A stretch of DNA of 64,000 bases from Sediminicoccus sp. KRV36. GTDB taxonomy: Bacteria; Pseudomonadota; Alphaproteobacteria; Acetobacterales; Acetobacteraceae. Positions 32,650-42,558 of this stretch are shown here, one piece after another. Each line of letters opens with the position of its first letter. The stretch's first letter is position 1. The notes under the pieces were generated by a model. It was not told the origin of the DNA. It did not search any database and was given only the letters and a program-made list of their open reading frames with translations. The position numbers were made by a program, and so were the translations under genes. The stretch is taken from assembly GCF_023243115.1 (NCBI RefSeq), contig NZ_CP085081.1, positions 4,800,001 to 4,864,000 on the forward strand, written 5' to 3'.

Positions 32650-33453
32650 GTGCAGCGCCGCCCCCTGACGCGCCGGACGCTGCTTGCCGCCCTGGCCGGC
32701 TTGCCCCTGGCAGCGGCGCGCCCCGCCGATGCGGCACCCGATGGTTCGTTGCGGCGGGTGCTGCAAGCCGGTGTGCTGCGGATGGGCGTGCAGATCGAGG
32801 GCACCGCGGCGGCCAGCCTCTCTGCGGGTGGCGTGCCGCAGGGCTATCTGCCCGCCCTGGGGCGGCGCATCGCCTCGGGCCTGGGCGTCCGGGCGGAGTT
32901 CGTGCAGGTGCCACGCGGCGAGATGCTGGATCTGCTGGTGGCAGGTCGTTTCGATCTGGCCTTGGGCGGCGTCATTGCCGGGGCCCGGGCCGCGCTACGC
33001 AGCCTGCTGAGTGATCCCATCATGTATTTCCAGCTCCTCGCGCTGACCCCGCAAGAGCTGGTTGTCAGGGGGCCGATGGATTTGCGCGGGCTGCGCATCG
33101 CCGTGCTGGAGGGGCGCTCCTTTGCCGCGGCGATCCGGCAGGCCGGGGTGGTGGAGGCTGGCATCGCCACCGTGCCCAGCTGGGAAAAGGCGGCTCAGGC
33201 CCTGGCCCTGGGCGAAATTCAGGTCGCCATCGTCCCTGACCACCACGCGGTCGAAATCCAGCGCGCCGCGCCAACCATGACGCCGCGCTTCGCTCTCGGG
33301 GAGTTCCGGCATTGCTGCCACCTGAACAACGGGGAGCATGATCTGCTGCGCGCCCTGAACGTCCTCCTCTATCTGCTCCGGCAGGAGGGGGAGTTGCCCG
33401 AACTGCACCGCGCCTTTTTTGGCCGCGACATCACCGTGCGGCGGACGCTGTGA
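32650..33453 (+). CDS. Family-3-like solute-binding protein (cluster gene 3)
   Basis: A 267-residue exported protein with signal RRTLLAALAGLPLAAARPADA. The binding fold opens with SLRRVLQAGVLRMGVQIEG. Then come GYLPALGRRIASGLGVRAEF, LVAGRFDLALGGVIAGARAA, MDLRGLRIAVLEGRSFAA, the substrate-lobe QALALGEIQVAIVPDHHA, and an end HDLLRALNVLLYLLRQEGEL. That last element (helix before a short edge) also occurs at the C-termini of genes 1 and 4, indicating that the three are paralogues. It begins 3 bases after the previous stop and its stop overlaps the next start (GTGA). Confidence 0.87.
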   Translation: MQRRPLTRRTLLAALAGLPLAAARPADAAPDGSLRRVLQAGVLRMGVQIEGTAAASLSAGGVPQGYLPALGRRIASGLGVRAEFVQVPRGEMLDLLVAGRFDLALGGVIAGARAALRSLLSDPIMYFQLLALTPQELVVRGPMDLRGLRIAVLEGRSFAAAIRQAGVVEAGIATVPSWEKAAQALALGEIQVAIVPDHHAVEIQRAAPTMTPRFALGEFRHCCHLNNGEHDLLRALNVLLYLLRQEGELPELHRAFFGRDITVRRTL

Positions 33454-34256
33454 CGGCCTTGCGCCATGGGCGGCGGCAGCTTTTGGCCCTGGCGGGCAGC
33501 CTGCTGCCGCTCAGTGCGCGCGCGGCCGCACCGGGGAACATCCTGCGGCGCGCGGTCGAAGCCGGCGTCATTCGCGTGGGCGTCTGGCTGGATGCCCCGC
33601 CCTGGGGGGGCTTCGACGCGGATGGCAGGCCGGATGGATCCGAAGTCGCACTGGCGCGCCTGCTGGCGCAGGATATGGGGCTGCGCCTCCAGCTGATCCG
33701 CCTGCAGGGGCATGAGCGTGTCGCGGCACTGCTCGAGGATCGCTGCGATGTGCTGGCGGCAGCCTTGCCGCTGATCGGCAGCACCTGGCAGCGCGTCGCC
33801 TTCACCGCCCCCCATGGCCGGGTGTCGGTGGTGCTGGCCGCGCCCTCGCGCCTGCGGCTGAACAGCATGGACGACCTGGCGGGCAAGCGCGTCGCCATGC
33901 CGGCCGGCACCTTTGCCGCCGATGTTGCCCATGCGCGGCTGCCGCCCGGCAGCATCGCCCTCTTTACTCCCAGCCTCGCCCGGACCCTCGAATCCCTGCT
34001 GCTGGGCGAGGCGGATGTGGCGGTCACCTATGACTGGCAATTGCGTGACCTGCGCCTCGTCCGCGCCGACCTCGACATCATGCCGCAACTGACCCTGCAG
34101 TCCTGGAATTACGGGCTGGCCACCCAGCTGGGCCAGCCTGATCTCATGCGCTTCCTGAACACCCTCCTCTTTCTGCGCGCCGCAGATGGCTCCCTCGCGG
34201 AGATCTACGCGCGGTATTTCGGCGCGCTGATCCCCGAGGGGCTGCGCTTTCGCTGA
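33450..34256 (+). CDS. Family-3-like solute-binding protein (cluster gene 4)
   Basis: A 268-residue binding protein starting with GTG, overlapping the previous stop by 4 bases. The signal is RRQLLALAGSLLPLSARAAA. Motifs are NILRRAVEAGVIRVGVWLDA, the well-kept family-3 strand DGRPDGSEVALARLLAQDMG, LLEDRCDVLAAALPL, MDDLAGKRVAMPAGTFAADV, LLLGEADVAVTYDW, and a C-terminal LMRFLNTLLFLRAADGSLAE. Of the three family-3 proteins it is closest to true amino-acid binding proteins. It ends 11 bases before the convergent glycanase stop. Confidence 0.88.
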   Translation: MTALRHGRRQLLALAGSLLPLSARAAAPGNILRRAVEAGVIRVGVWLDAPPWGGFDADGRPDGSEVALARLLAQDMGLRLQLIRLQGHERVAALLEDRCDVLAAALPLIGSTWQRVAFTAPHGRVSVVLAAPSRLRLNSMDDLAGKRVAMPAGTFAADVAHARLPPGSIALFTPSLARTLESLLLGEADVAVTYDWQLRDLRLVRADLDIMPQLTLQSWNYGLATQLGQPDLMRFLNTLLFLRAADGSLAEIYARYFGALIPEGLRFR

Positions 34257-34267
34257 AGCATTGCCGT

Positions 34268-35335
34268 TCAGCGATGGGCGGGGGTGCTCAGCGAAAGATC
34301 CTGCCACGCGATTCTGGCCTGCAGCACCAATGCCGCCGCGTAATAGTCCTGGGCGGAACCGACGCTGGGCATCCGGGAGATGGTTCCCTGCCCGGCCTGC
34401 GCCGCGGCGGCGAGCCGCGCCACAGCAACCATGCCCGGCGGTGCCGGATAGCCAGGCACGACATTGGTCATCAGATCAATCCAGGCTGGCATGCTGCGCC
34501 GTTCCTCGCTCAACCAGAATGAGAGGGCGGCCGCCACCGCGGGCTCACCCGTATGGCCCGCCCAGCAGAGATTCAGCGGGATGCGCACGGCATCGAAAGA
34601 AAAGCGCATGGGCCAGCCCCGCGCCATCACCGGCCGCCCCCCATCCCGCGGCAATTCGAGCCAGTCCGGCGGCAGTCCATACATGCCAAAGCGGCTGTCC
34701 CGGATCAGCGCGAGGCCATCCGTCTCCAGCCGCGGCCAGGCGGGATCCGGCACATGGCGGCTGATCGCGCGCAACGCGGCGAAGGCATAATAGGAGAGGT
34801 TGATGACGATGCGCTGCGGGCTCTGGAAGCCATAGGCGCCCGGCAGCAGCACCCAGCGCGATCCCACATTGACCACGCAGCGCCGCAGGAGATCCCGCCC
34901 GATGGCCTGGCCGAGGCGCAGGTAGGTCGGGTTTCGCCATTGCTCCGCGGCCAGCAGCAGCGCCCAGGCGATGAAGATGTCGCCATCGCTCGCATTGTTC
35001 AGGTCGGTGACATTGGGGCTGGTGGAAGGGTCCCAGCGCCAGGCGAAAAGCGCATCCGTGCTGCGCCGGAGATTGGCCATGGTCCAGCCCAGGATCAGAT
35101 CAAAGCTGGGCTGGTCATTCGCCCGCAATGCCCCGAGGAGGCCATAGCCCTGCCCCTCGGAATGGGAGATGTTGCGGTTGCCGTTATCGGTGATCCGTCC
35201 CTCAGGCGTGACGAAGCGACGCTGGAACGCCACCCAATCCTGCTGGAACGGCGCCTGCGCGTTGCCAGGCGCGGGCTGCGCCATGGCCAGCAGAGCCGCG
35301 CCCCGGATGAACCTTCGGCGCCGAACCTCCCCCAT
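34268..35335 (-). CDS. Glycoside hydrolase family 8 (endoglucanase/BcsZ-like)
   Basis: A 355-residue exported glycanase of GH8, an inverting enzyme that cuts beta-1,4-glucans such as cellulose, or chitosan or xylan. It has a Tat-type signal (RRRFIRGAALLAMAQ, cleavage near GNAQA). The general acid is Glu60 in NISHSEGQGYGLL. The second conserved motif NNASDGDIFIAWALL (113-127) carries the catalytic-site Asp. The (alpha/alpha)6-type helices follow, with GWPMRFSFDAVRIPLNL late on. BcsZ enzymes normally sit in bcsAB operons; no cellulose synthase is here. It converges on the binding-protein cluster with an 11-base gap, suggesting a shared glycan-related role. Confidence 0.88.
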   Translation of the reverse strand: MGEVRRRRFIRGAALLAMAQPAPGNAQAPFQQDWVAFQRRFVTPEGRITDNGNRNISHSEGQGYGLLGALRANDQPSFDLILGWTMANLRRSTDALFAWRWDPSTSPNVTDLNNASDGDIFIAWALLLAAEQWRNPTYLRLGQAIGRDLLRRCVVNVGSRWVLLPGAYGFQSPQRIVINLSYYAFAALRAISRHVPDPAWPRLETDGLALIRDSRFGMYGLPPDWLELPRDGGRPVMARGWPMRFSFDAVRIPLNLCWAGHTGEPAVAAALSFWLSEERRSMPAWIDLMTNVVPGYPAPPGMVAVARLAAAAQAGQGTISRMPSVGSAQDYYAAALVLQARIAWQDLSLSTPAHR

Positions 35336-35453
35336 GCATAATCGCCCACTGGCTCATCTGATGAGACATGACAGACAATCGAAACTAAGATGGAACACGT
35401 TGCATCGCAAGGTATTAGACTGGGACTGTCAGACGGATAGAGGAGTTGGACAC

Positions 35454-36152
35454 ATGCGGGCCACATGGATCGTCATGGCCAGTTTGATCTGCGTCCTGAC
35501 GGCACCAGTGCTGCGGGCGCAACCGGGCCCAGACGCCTTCTCGGCCGCGTTTCCCGCGCTGCGCGTGCTCGACGTTGCCCGCGCGATTGAGCTGGACAGT
35601 TCCGCCGCCGAGGTCATGGACCATCTGACCGCTGTGCCCTGGCTGTCCATCGAGGAGCCGCGCCCGCTGCCCAACGGCGTGAGCCAGCTCATCGTGGCCG
35701 TGCCAGAGGACGAGGATTGCATGCCGCGGGGGGCAGCCATGGTGTGCAGCTCCATCCGCGTCGTGCTGATGAACGACCCGCAGCGCGGCATGCGCGTCAG
35801 TCGCGTCGAAGCCTTCGAGACCTTGGACAGCACGCGGACCGTGAGCGAGGTCTTCAGCAATGCGGCCCGCGGCCTCGGCCCTCCCCTGCAGACCGAGAGC
35901 TGGGGCGACCAGATCCGCGGCCTGCCGCGCAGCGTCTGGCGCCAGCGCTGGCGTCCGGATGCGAGCGAGGGCACCTTCATGGAGGTGATCGTCACGGCGG
36001 TGCAGCCGCCCGAACTGGCACTCGGCCTGCCGGATCCCTCCAGCCCGGCGGCGGGCGTGGGCTTCGTGCTGGTGGACCCGCAGCTGGAAGACTCGACGAT
36101 GATGGCGCGGCGCCGCTCGATCTGCCAGCCAGGCGTGCCCGGCTGCAGCTGA
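35454..36152 (+). CDS. Secreted protein of unknown function
   Basis: A 232-residue protein with a clear signal peptide (MASLICVLTAPVLRAQ) and no recognised domain. Two Cys pairs (EDCMPRGAAMVC and SICQPGVPGC) suggest disulphides in the periplasm. The middle has GMRVSRVEAFETLDSTRTVS and a Trp-rich LPRSVWRQRWRP. The ATG at 35454 has AGAGGAG 8 bases before it. It is divergent from the GH8 gene; the 118 bases between are AT-richer and should hold both promoters. Its location ties it to the glycanase/binding-protein block, but its role is unknown. Confidence 0.7.
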   Translation: MRATWIVMASLICVLTAPVLRAQPGPDAFSAAFPALRVLDVARAIELDSSAAEVMDHLTAVPWLSIEEPRPLPNGVSQLIVAVPEDEDCMPRGAAMVCSSIRVVLMNDPQRGMRVSRVEAFETLDSTRTVSEVFSNAARGLGPPLQTESWGDQIRGLPRSVWRQRWRPDASEGTFMEVIVTAVQPPELALGLPDPSSPAAGVGFVLVDPQLEDSTMMARRRSICQPGVPGCS

Positions 36153-36377
36153 GGCCGGGTCTTTCCTGCGTCGTCCGACTATGGCCATCCGCCGCCGGCG
36201 CGCGCCCGCATCATCCGTGGCGTGATCCAGTTGGCGCCACCGCGACGCCTTCTTCGCCTCGGCGTGAAAGGGCAATCCTCCAGGATGCTGGCAACCCTAT
36301 CGCCCAGTCCAAAACGCTGGTGGCGAATGCGCGTGTGAGAGGGCAGCGCCCTCGCCCATGACGCCCCCGGAACCCTC

Positions 36378-37418
36378 TCAGGCCATCGCGTAGAGCAGCA
36401 GCAGGGTCTCCTGCAGCAGGCTCTGATTATCGTCCGAAATCAGCGCCACCAGAAGTCGACCGCCATGTCGCGCCACGGCCACGCCCTCCCAATTCTCCGC
36501 GGGCGCATCGGGCGGCAGATCCAGCCAGGTCTCGGCCAGGAAGGGCCCCGGGCCACGCAGCATCGCGGCCGGGAGATGCGCGAGGCGGGCCGTGAAGCCG
36601 CCAAACAGGGAAAAGCGACGTTCCAGGACCAGGGCGCCGCCATCGGGCAGGCCGGCGAGGTCGGTCGGCTCCAATCCGGGGGCCGGCATGTAGCTCGCCG
36701 GCTGCCAGGCGATGCCCGGACCCTGACGGGTGCCCAGCCAGGCGGCGCGGCTCTCCGGCCCCGCTTCACCCGGCAGTTGCTCGGCCAGCGCCAGCAGGCG
36801 CCCATCGCGAAGCAGGCCAAGACCCTCCAGCCCGCCATTATGCGGTGCCTCGGCCAGGCCCGGCGGCAGTTCAACGGGCTGGCCCGGCCCCCCCAGGTCC
36901 CGGTAGCGCAAAATCCGATGCCGACGCTCGAAGCCGACCAGCCATTCGCCATTGGCCAGGCGCACCAGGCTCTCCGCATCGCCCTGGCCACCGCGGCGCA
37001 GCACAGCCCCGGCCGCATCGCGCAGCGGCCCATGCCGCACATCGCCAAGGCCGATGAGCCGCCCTTCGCGCAGCAGAAGCGGCGCGCGCCACCAGCGTCC
37101 AAGATCACTGATGGCGGTCAGCGTCAGATCGGGCGCAAGATGCAGCCCAGAAAAGCCGCCAAAGCCCCAGGCCGGCGTATTCAGCCGCAAGGCCCCCAAT
37201 GGCGTCAGGAACGGCCGGGCCGGCAGGCCGAGCGGCAGGGGCGCAGCCGTGCTCGCTCCCGCATCGGCGGCGCAGGCGGGCAGCAGGGAAAGCCCCGCCA
37301 ACAGGGCGGTGCGGCGGTTCAGGTGATCCGTGGCGCCGGGCCGCGCGGCCCGGTCAGAGGATGGCAGGTGCGCGCTCCGCGGCGGCGCGGTGCCAGGCCT
37401 CGGCAGCATCCTCGTCAA
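36378..37418 (-). CDS. Esterase-like protein of the phytase-like family
   Basis: A 346-residue protein of the esterase-like/phytase-like beta-propeller family (PF13449 type). It shows a lipoprotein-like signal ([18 protein letters not shown]), [60 protein letters not shown] and the closing [20 protein letters not shown] followed by DDN. The repeated E-G/D-G and DDN motifs are the family's likely metal sites. The only usable starts (37418, 37409) lie inside the cobT 3' end, a 65-base overlap, so it may be translated from the cobST transcript. The biochemical substrate is unknown. Confidence 0.78.
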   Translation of the reverse strand: MTRMLPRPGTAPPRSAHLPSSDRAARPGATDHLNRRTALLAGLSLLPACAADAGASTAAPLPLGLPARPFLTPLGALRLNTPAWGFGGFSGLHLAPDLTLTAISDLGRWWRAPLLLREGRLIGLGDVRHGPLRDAAGAVLRRGGQGDAESLVRLANGEWLVGFERRHRILRYRDLGGPGQPVELPPGLAEAPHNGGLEGLGLLRDGRLLALAEQLPGEAGPESRAAWLGTRQGPGIAWQPASYMPAPGLEPTDLAGLPDGGALVLERRFSLFGGFTARLAHLPAAMLRGPGPFLAETWLDLPPDAPAENWEGVAVARHGGRLLVALISDDNQSLLQETLLLLYAMA

Positions 37419-39219
37419 ACAGCTCGGCGAGCTTCTTCATCATGGTGCCGCCCAACTCCTCGGCATCCACGATGGTGACGGCGCGGCGGTAGTAGCGCGT
37501 GACGTCATGGCCGATACCGATGGCGATCAGCTCCACGGCGCTGCGGCTCTCGATCTCCTTGATCACCTCGCGCAGGTGGCGCTCCAGGTAATTGCCGGGA
37601 TTGACCGAGAGCGTGCTGTCATCCACCGGCGCGCCATCGCTGATCACCATGAGGATGCGGCGATGCTCGGTACGGGCCAGGATGCGGCGATACGCCCAGT
37701 TCAGCGCCTCGCCATCAATGTTTTCCTTGAGCAGCCCCTCGCGCAGCATCAGGCCGATGGCGCGGCGCGAGCGGCGCCAGGGCGCATCGGCGCCCTTGTA
37801 GATGATGTGGCGCAGATCATTCAGCCGGCCCGGATTGCGCGCCTTGCCCTCCTGCACCCAACGCTCGCGAGACTGCCCGCCCTTCCAGGCGCGCGTGGTG
37901 AAGCCGAGGATCTCGACCTTCACGCCGCAACGCTCCAGCGTGCGGGCCAGGATATCGGCGCACATGGCGGCCACGGTGATGGGCCGGCCGCGCATGGAGC
38001 CCGAATTGTCAATCAGCAGGGTCACCACGGTATCGCGGAAATCCGCCTCCCGCTCCCGCTTGTAGGACAGCGAGAGCGTGGGGTTCGCCACCACGCGGGC
38101 CAAGCGCGCAACGTCGAGGATGCCTTCCTCCAGGTCGAAATCCCAGGCGCGCTGCTGCTGCGCCATCAGGCGGCGCTGCAGGCGATTGGCGAGCTTGGAG
38201 ACGACGCCCTGCAGATGCTGCAACTGCTGGTCGAGCTGCTGGCGCAGACGTGTCAGCTCATCCGCGTCACACAGGTCATCGGCTTCCACCACCTCGTCGA
38301 ACTGGGTGGAGAAGGCGCGATAGCGCGTCGTGTCGTCGGTCTGCGGGACTTCCTTGCGGGCCTGGGGGCCGCCGGGCTTCTCATCGCCCTCGGCGGCCGC
38401 ACCTTCTTCCTCGCTATCCTGCGCTTCCTCGTCGGCGGCCTCGCCTTCCATGCTCTCGGGCTCGGCGCCCTGCATGGATTCCTGCTCCTGGCTCTGCGCC
38501 TCGCCGGCGCTGGCCTGGTCCTGCTGGGAGGATTGATCGCCGCCCTCGTCGCCTTCCTCATCCTGGTCGGCTTCGCTCTCCATCTCGGCCTCGGCGAGGT
38601 CGAGTGCCGTGAGCAGCTTGCGGGCGGCGCGGGCGAAGGATTCCTGATCCTCGGTGGAGGAGACCATTTCCTCCATCGCGGCCGCGGCCTTTTCGTCCAG
38701 GCTGTCGCGCCACATCTCCAGGATGCGGGTCGCGGCGGCGGGCGAAGGCTCGCCCGAGATGCGCTCGCGCGCCATGAGGGAGAGGGCGGTGTGCAGCGGA
38801 AGCTGGTCCTTCCGCGTCATCCGGTCATAGCCCTCGGATTCGCATTCCTCCGAGAGGCGAGCGCGTAGATTCGCCGCGACGCCGGACATGTGGCGGGAGC
38901 CCACGGATTGCACGCGCACATCTTCCAGCGCGTCGAACACCTCCCGCGCTTCCTTGCGCGAGGGGGCGCGGGCGGCGTGGGTCGCTTCGTCGTGATGGCG
39001 CAGCTTCAGCGCCACGGCATCGGCGGCACCGCGCAGCTTCGCCATTTCGGCGGGCGGCAGGCTGCGCGTGGGCAAGGGCAGGCGCGCGCGCTTGCCCGAG
39101 ACACCGGCCGGGCCGGGCTGGAAGGCGACCTGCACTTCGGTCTGCTGCGCGATGGCACGGACCACGCCGGCCGTCGCGCGCTTGAATTCTTCCTGGCGGG
39201 TGAGGTCCTGCTTGGTCAC
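37354..39219 (-). CDS. cobT: Aerobic cobaltochelatase subunit CobT
   Basis: A 621-residue CobT, the VWA-containing subunit of the ATP-dependent CobNST cobalt chelatase of aerobic cobalamin synthesis. The N-terminal part starts [20 protein letters not shown]. The middle (about 205-290) is a long Glu/Asp/Gln-rich stretch typical of CobT. The C-terminal von Willebrand A domain has the MIDAS motif DNSGSM (404-409), with [12 protein letters not shown] further on. The GTG at 39219 is right after the cobS stop. CobN is not in the window. Confidence 0.95.
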   Translation of the reverse strand: MTKQDLTRQEEFKRATAGVVRAIAQQTEVQVAFQPGPAGVSGKRARLPLPTRSLPPAEMAKLRGAADAVALKLRHHDEATHAARAPSRKEAREVFDALEDVRVQSVGSRHMSGVAANLRARLSEECESEGYDRMTRKDQLPLHTALSLMARERISGEPSPAAATRILEMWRDSLDEKAAAAMEEMVSSTEDQESFARAARKLLTALDLAEAEMESEADQDEEGDEGGDQSSQQDQASAGEAQSQEQESMQGAEPESMEGEAADEEAQDSEEEGAAAEGDEKPGGPQARKEVPQTDDTTRYRAFSTQFDEVVEADDLCDADELTRLRQQLDQQLQHLQGVVSKLANRLQRRLMAQQQRAWDFDLEEGILDVARLARVVANPTLSLSYKREREADFRDTVVTLLIDNSGSMRGRPITVAAMCADILARTLERCGVKVEILGFTTRAWKGGQSRERWVQEGKARNPGRLNDLRHIIYKGADAPWRRSRRAIGLMLREGLLKENIDGEALNWAYRRILARTEHRRILMVISDGAPVDDSTLSVNPGNYLERHLREVIKEIESRSAVELIAIGIGHDVTRYYRRAVTIVDAEELGGTMMKKLAELFDEDAAEAWHRAAAERAPAIL

Positions 39220-39220
39220 A

Positions 39221-40222
39221 TCACCCCGCCTTCTTGTAGAGTCCCGTCGCGATCTCGGCGTTGAAGCAGCGCTGATAGTATTCCGCCACCGTCGAACGCT
39301 CGGCCTCATCGCATTTGTTGAGGAAGGTCAGGCGGAAGGCGAAGCCGATATCGCCGAAGATGCGCGTGTTATCCGCCCAGGTGATGACGGTGCGGGGCGA
39401 CATGACGGTGCTGATATCGCCCGCGATGAAGCCGGCGCGCGTCAGGTCGGCCAGCGCGACCATGGCTTCGACCTGCTTCTTCATCTTGGGATCGGTCGTG
39501 CCGATCTTGGCCATGACGATCTCGGTCTCCTGCGCATGCGGCAGGTAGTTCAGCGTCGCCACGATGTTCCAGCGGTCCATCTGGCCCTGATTGATCTGCT
39601 GCGTGCCGTGATACAGGCCGGTCGTATCGCCCAGGCCCACCGTATTCGCCGTGGCAAACAGGCGGAACATCGGGTGCGGGCGGATCACGCGGTTCTGGTC
39701 GAGCAGGGTCAGCTTGCCCTCGACTTCGAGCACGCGCTGGATCACGAACATCACATCCGGGCGGCCGGCGTCATATTCGTCGAACACCAGGGCGCAGGGA
39801 TGCTGCAGGGCCCAGGGGAGGATGCCCTCGCGGAATTCGGTGATCTGCTTGCCATCCTTCAGCACGATGGCGTCCTTGCCGATCAGGTCGATGCGGCTGA
39901 TGTGGCTGTCCAGGTTCACGCGGATGCAGGGCCAGTTCAGCCGCGCCGCCACCTGCTCGATATGGGTGGATTTTCCGGTGCCGTGATAGCCCTGGATCAT
40001 CACCCGGCGGTTATGCGCAAAGCCCGCGACGATGGCGAGCGTCGTCTCCCGGTCGAAGCGATAGGAGGGGTCGAGCTCGGGCACATGCTCGGTGCGGACC
40101 GAATAGGCGGGCACCTCCATATCAATGTCCACGCCGAAGACTTCGCGCGCGCTCACGGTGATATCCGGCAGGTTGATCGCCGAGGTTGGGCTCACGTCGC
40201 CAGATTGGGCCAGCTTGGTCAT
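39221..40222 (-). CDS. cobS: Aerobic cobaltochelatase subunit CobS
   Basis: A 333-residue AAA+ ATPase, partner of CobT and CobN in inserting Co2+ into hydrogenobyrinate a,c-diamide. Walker A is GYHGTGKST (78-86). Walker B region is [11 protein letters not shown]. Sensor and arginine-finger parts follow in [19 protein letters not shown]. The length equals known CobS proteins when started at ATG 40222 (GGAAG upstream); a GTG at 40255 would add 11 residues. One base separates its stop from cobT. Confidence 0.96.
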   Translation of the reverse strand: MTKLAQSGDVSPTSAINLPDITVSAREVFGVDIDMEVPAYSVRTEHVPELDPSYRFDRETTLAIVAGFAHNRRVMIQGYHGTGKSTHIEQVAARLNWPCIRVNLDSHISRIDLIGKDAIVLKDGKQITEFREGILPWALQHPCALVFDEYDAGRPDVMFVIQRVLEVEGKLTLLDQNRVIRPHPMFRLFATANTVGLGDTTGLYHGTQQINQGQMDRWNIVATLNYLPHAQETEIVMAKIGTTDPKMKKQVEAMVALADLTRAGFIAGDISTVMSPRTVITWADNTRIFGDIGFAFRLTFLNKCDEAERSTVAEYYQRCFNAEIATGLYKKAG

Positions 40223-40324
40223 CACGCTTCCGCTTCGTTCAATGGAGGTGGGCACATCAGTTATGGTGAATGTTAGGGCAGGCCATGGGATTGGGCTACC
40301 CAGGCCGCCGGAAACACGTGGCAG

Positions 40325-40918
40325 TCATCCGGCATGGGCCGGTTGCGCCGCGGAGACCGCGCGCCCGACCCGCTGCCGCAGCAGCGAATAGGCGCGATTG
40401 ATATCCTTCAGCCGGTCCTCGGTGCTGCGATCGCCGCCATTGGTATCCGGGTGGTAGCGCTTCGCGAGTTCCTTGTAGCGCGCCTTCAGCGTCGCGGGAT
40501 CGAGCGGCCATTCGAGTTCGAGCAGGCCGAGTGCGGCGCGCAACTCCGCCGGCGCCTCGCTGCGCGGCGGGGTGCGGCGCTTCTCGTGCAGCGCCGTCTC
40601 ACGCAGGATACCGAGCGGGTCCACCATGCGCTCCGCATCCAGGCGCATGCCGCCAAGGCGCCCCAAGGGCCAGGTGGGGCGCTGCCAGCCGGTATCCGAG
40701 CGGATGGAGGTCTCGATATCGCCCGGGCCCATGCCGCGGTAGAAATCCCAGCCGGAATTGTACTGGCGCACATGTTCCAGGCAGAACCAGAGATATTCCC
40801 GCAGGCTGCGGTCTTTGGGCGCGCGGAACTCCCCGGCCGCCGCGCAGCCGGGCGCATCGCAGCCCCGGGGGGGGGCCTTCGGGTCGGTCTGGGGTTGGAA
40901 GCTCGCGCGTCGCGCCAT
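40325..40918 (-). CDS. J-domain protein (DnaJ-like), alphaproteobacterial type
   Basis: A 197-residue protein with a C-terminal J domain (about 135-190) containing the HPD motif in KRYHPDTNGGD (HPD at 156-158), which stimulates DnaK-type Hsp70. The N-terminal half has a conserved CDAPGCAAAGEFRAPK, then EYLWFCLEHVRQYNSGWDFY, whose Cys residues could bind zinc. This protein type is found next to bolA and cobST in many alphaproteobacteria. A run of nine C in codons 13-16 (40867-40875) is a possible slippage site. Divergent from bolA with a 64-base gap. Confidence 0.88.
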   Translation of the reverse strand: MARRASFQPQTDPKAPPRGCDAPGCAAAGEFRAPKDRSLREYLWFCLEHVRQYNSGWDFYRGMGPGDIETSIRSDTGWQRPTWPLGRLGGMRLDAERMVDPLGILRETALHEKRRTPPRSEAPAELRAALGLLELEWPLDPATLKARYKELAKRYHPDTNGGDRSTEDRLKDINRAYSLLRQRVGRAVSAAQPAHAG

Positions 40919-40982
40919 CAGAACTTTATGGGTGCGACATCCGGGCTTGGCAACGGCGAAGACATGGAGGAATCTCGGCGGC

Positions 40983-41258
40983 ATGGACAATCGCGCCGAC
41001 CGCATCCGTGCCGCCCTCACCGCCGGCTTCGCCCCCCTTCGGCTGGAGGTGGCGGATGACAGCGCCAGCCATGCCGGCCATGCCGGCGCCGCGCCGGGTG
41101 GTGAGACGCATTACAGCGTTGTTCTGGTGAGCGAGGCTTTCACGGGCATGAACCGCGTGGCGCGCTCCCGCGCGGTGCATGCCGCGGTGGATGCCGAATT
41201 CGCCACCGGGCTGCATGCGCTGGCCCTGACGCTGCGCGCCCCGGCCGAAGCAGCCTAG
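40983..41258 (+). CDS. BolA family protein
   Basis: A 91-residue BolA/IbaG-type protein, which with monothiol glutaredoxin handles iron-sulfur clusters. The core is THYSVVLVSEAFTGMNRVAR followed by SRAVHAAVDAEF and a C-terminal LHALALTLRAP. The conserved His is in the last LHAL. An inserted HAGHAGAAPGGE loop lies where cluster-ligand residues occur in BolA. It starts at ATG 40983, with AGGAA upstream. Its pairing with the J-domain gene on the other strand is common in the class. Confidence 0.9.
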   Translation: MDNRADRIRAALTAGFAPLRLEVADDSASHAGHAGAAPGGETHYSVVLVSEAFTGMNRVARSRAVHAAVDAEFATGLHALALTLRAPAEAA

Positions 41259-41466
41259 CCCGGGCATCACGGGATGATTGAAGACGCCTGACCGAAGGTG
41301 CAGGAAACTCAGCTTGCTGCGGGGGGTTTCCTGCCGGGGTGAGGGGCAGCGCCCCTCGATTTCTCCCAAGCCAGCCGCGGCCGCGGTCATTCCAGCCGCA
41401 ACCCCTCGCAAGACAACGCCATTTTCGCTAAGCTCCGCCGCAGAAAAAGCCGACGGAGAAACGCCC

Positions 41467-42441
41467 ATGACCCATTTCGAACGCCGCGCCCTGCTGGGTG
41501 CCGGCCTGGCGCTGGCCATGCCGGCGTTGGCCCGCGCCCAGACGGTCCCGCGCAATGCGCGCATCGTCATCGGTTTTCCGGCCGGCGGCAGTTCCGACAT
41601 CGTCGCCCGCATCTATGCCGAGCGGCTGCGCGGCATCTTCGCGCCCAACCTCATTGTCGAGGGCCGGGTGGGGGCCGCCGGGCGCATTGCCGTGGAATTC
41701 GTGCGCGATGCCGAGAAGGACGGCACCACCTATCTGCAGACGCCGGCCTCCATGCTGACCTTGCAGCCGCACATCTTCCCGCGCGATGTGCGCTATGACG
41801 CCCTGACCGACCTCATCCCCGTCAGCACGGTCTGCACCTTTCCCTTCGCCTTCTGCATTCCGATGACGCATCCGGCGCGCAACCTAGCCGAATTCGCCAC
41901 CTGGGCGCGGGCGCAGCCCAATGAGATTCCCTTCGCCTCGCCCGCGGCCGGCGCCTCGCCGCATTTCATGGGGCTGATGCTGGCCCAGGCGCTGGGTATC
42001 CGCATGACGCATGTGCCCTATCGCGGCTCGGTGCCGGCGGTGCAGGATCTCATCGCCGGGCGGCTCAATGCCTTCATGGGCGTGCTGGGGGATGTTTCGC
42101 CGCAAAACGGCGTCGGCCTTCGCATGCTGGCGATCTCCTCGGCCACGCGGAACCCGCGCTTTCCCGATGTGCCGACGTTCCAGGAACTCGGCCATCCGGC
42201 ACTGACCAAGGATGAATGGTTCGGCGCGCTGCTGCCGGCCGGCACCCCGGCACCGGTGGTGCAGGGCCTCTTCGCGGCTATCACCCAGGTGGGCACCACG
42301 CCCGAGATGCGAGCCGCGCTGGAGCGGCTGGATTTCAGCCCCGGCGTTTCGGCCAGCCCCGCCGCCTTCGCCACGCGCATCCGGACCGAGCGGGAGGAAT
42401 GGGGGCCGATCGTCCGCGCCTCCGGCTTCACGCCGGAATAG
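41467..42441 (+). CDS. Bug-family tripartite tricarboxylate transporter substrate-binding protein
   Basis: A 324-residue Bug protein, the second in the window. Signal [20 protein letters not shown], then [56 protein letters not shown] and [20 protein letters not shown]. It differs clearly from the first copy, so the ligand is probably different. No tctA/B is near. A 209-base upstream gap includes a GC-rich palindrome (GAGGGGCAGCGCCCCTC near 41340) and an AT-rich ATTTTCGCTAAG just before the ribosome-binding site. Confidence 0.92.
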   Translation: MTHFERRALLGAGLALAMPALARAQTVPRNARIVIGFPAGGSSDIVARIYAERLRGIFAPNLIVEGRVGAAGRIAVEFVRDAEKDGTTYLQTPASMLTLQPHIFPRDVRYDALTDLIPVSTVCTFPFAFCIPMTHPARNLAEFATWARAQPNEIPFASPAAGASPHFMGLMLAQALGIRMTHVPYRGSVPAVQDLIAGRLNAFMGVLGDVSPQNGVGLRMLAISSATRNPRFPDVPTFQELGHPALTKDEWFGALLPAGTPAPVVQGLFAAITQVGTTPEMRAALERLDFSPGVSASPAAFATRIRTEREEWGPIVRASGFTPE

Positions 42442-42558
42442 CCGTGCGGGGCGTTTTGCCCCCGCCCGCGCCCTTTCCGGGCCGAATGAGCCCAACCCGT
42501 TGACTTGCAGGCGCCCCGGCGCGAAGGGGCTTGCACACACGCCATTCACGGAATTGCC

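Noticed and set aside
35390..35420. Sigma-54 promoter (TGGAACACGTTGCA) before the secreted-protein gene
   Set aside because: The GG and GC elements are 8 rather than 10 bases apart, which does not fit sigma-54 promoters.
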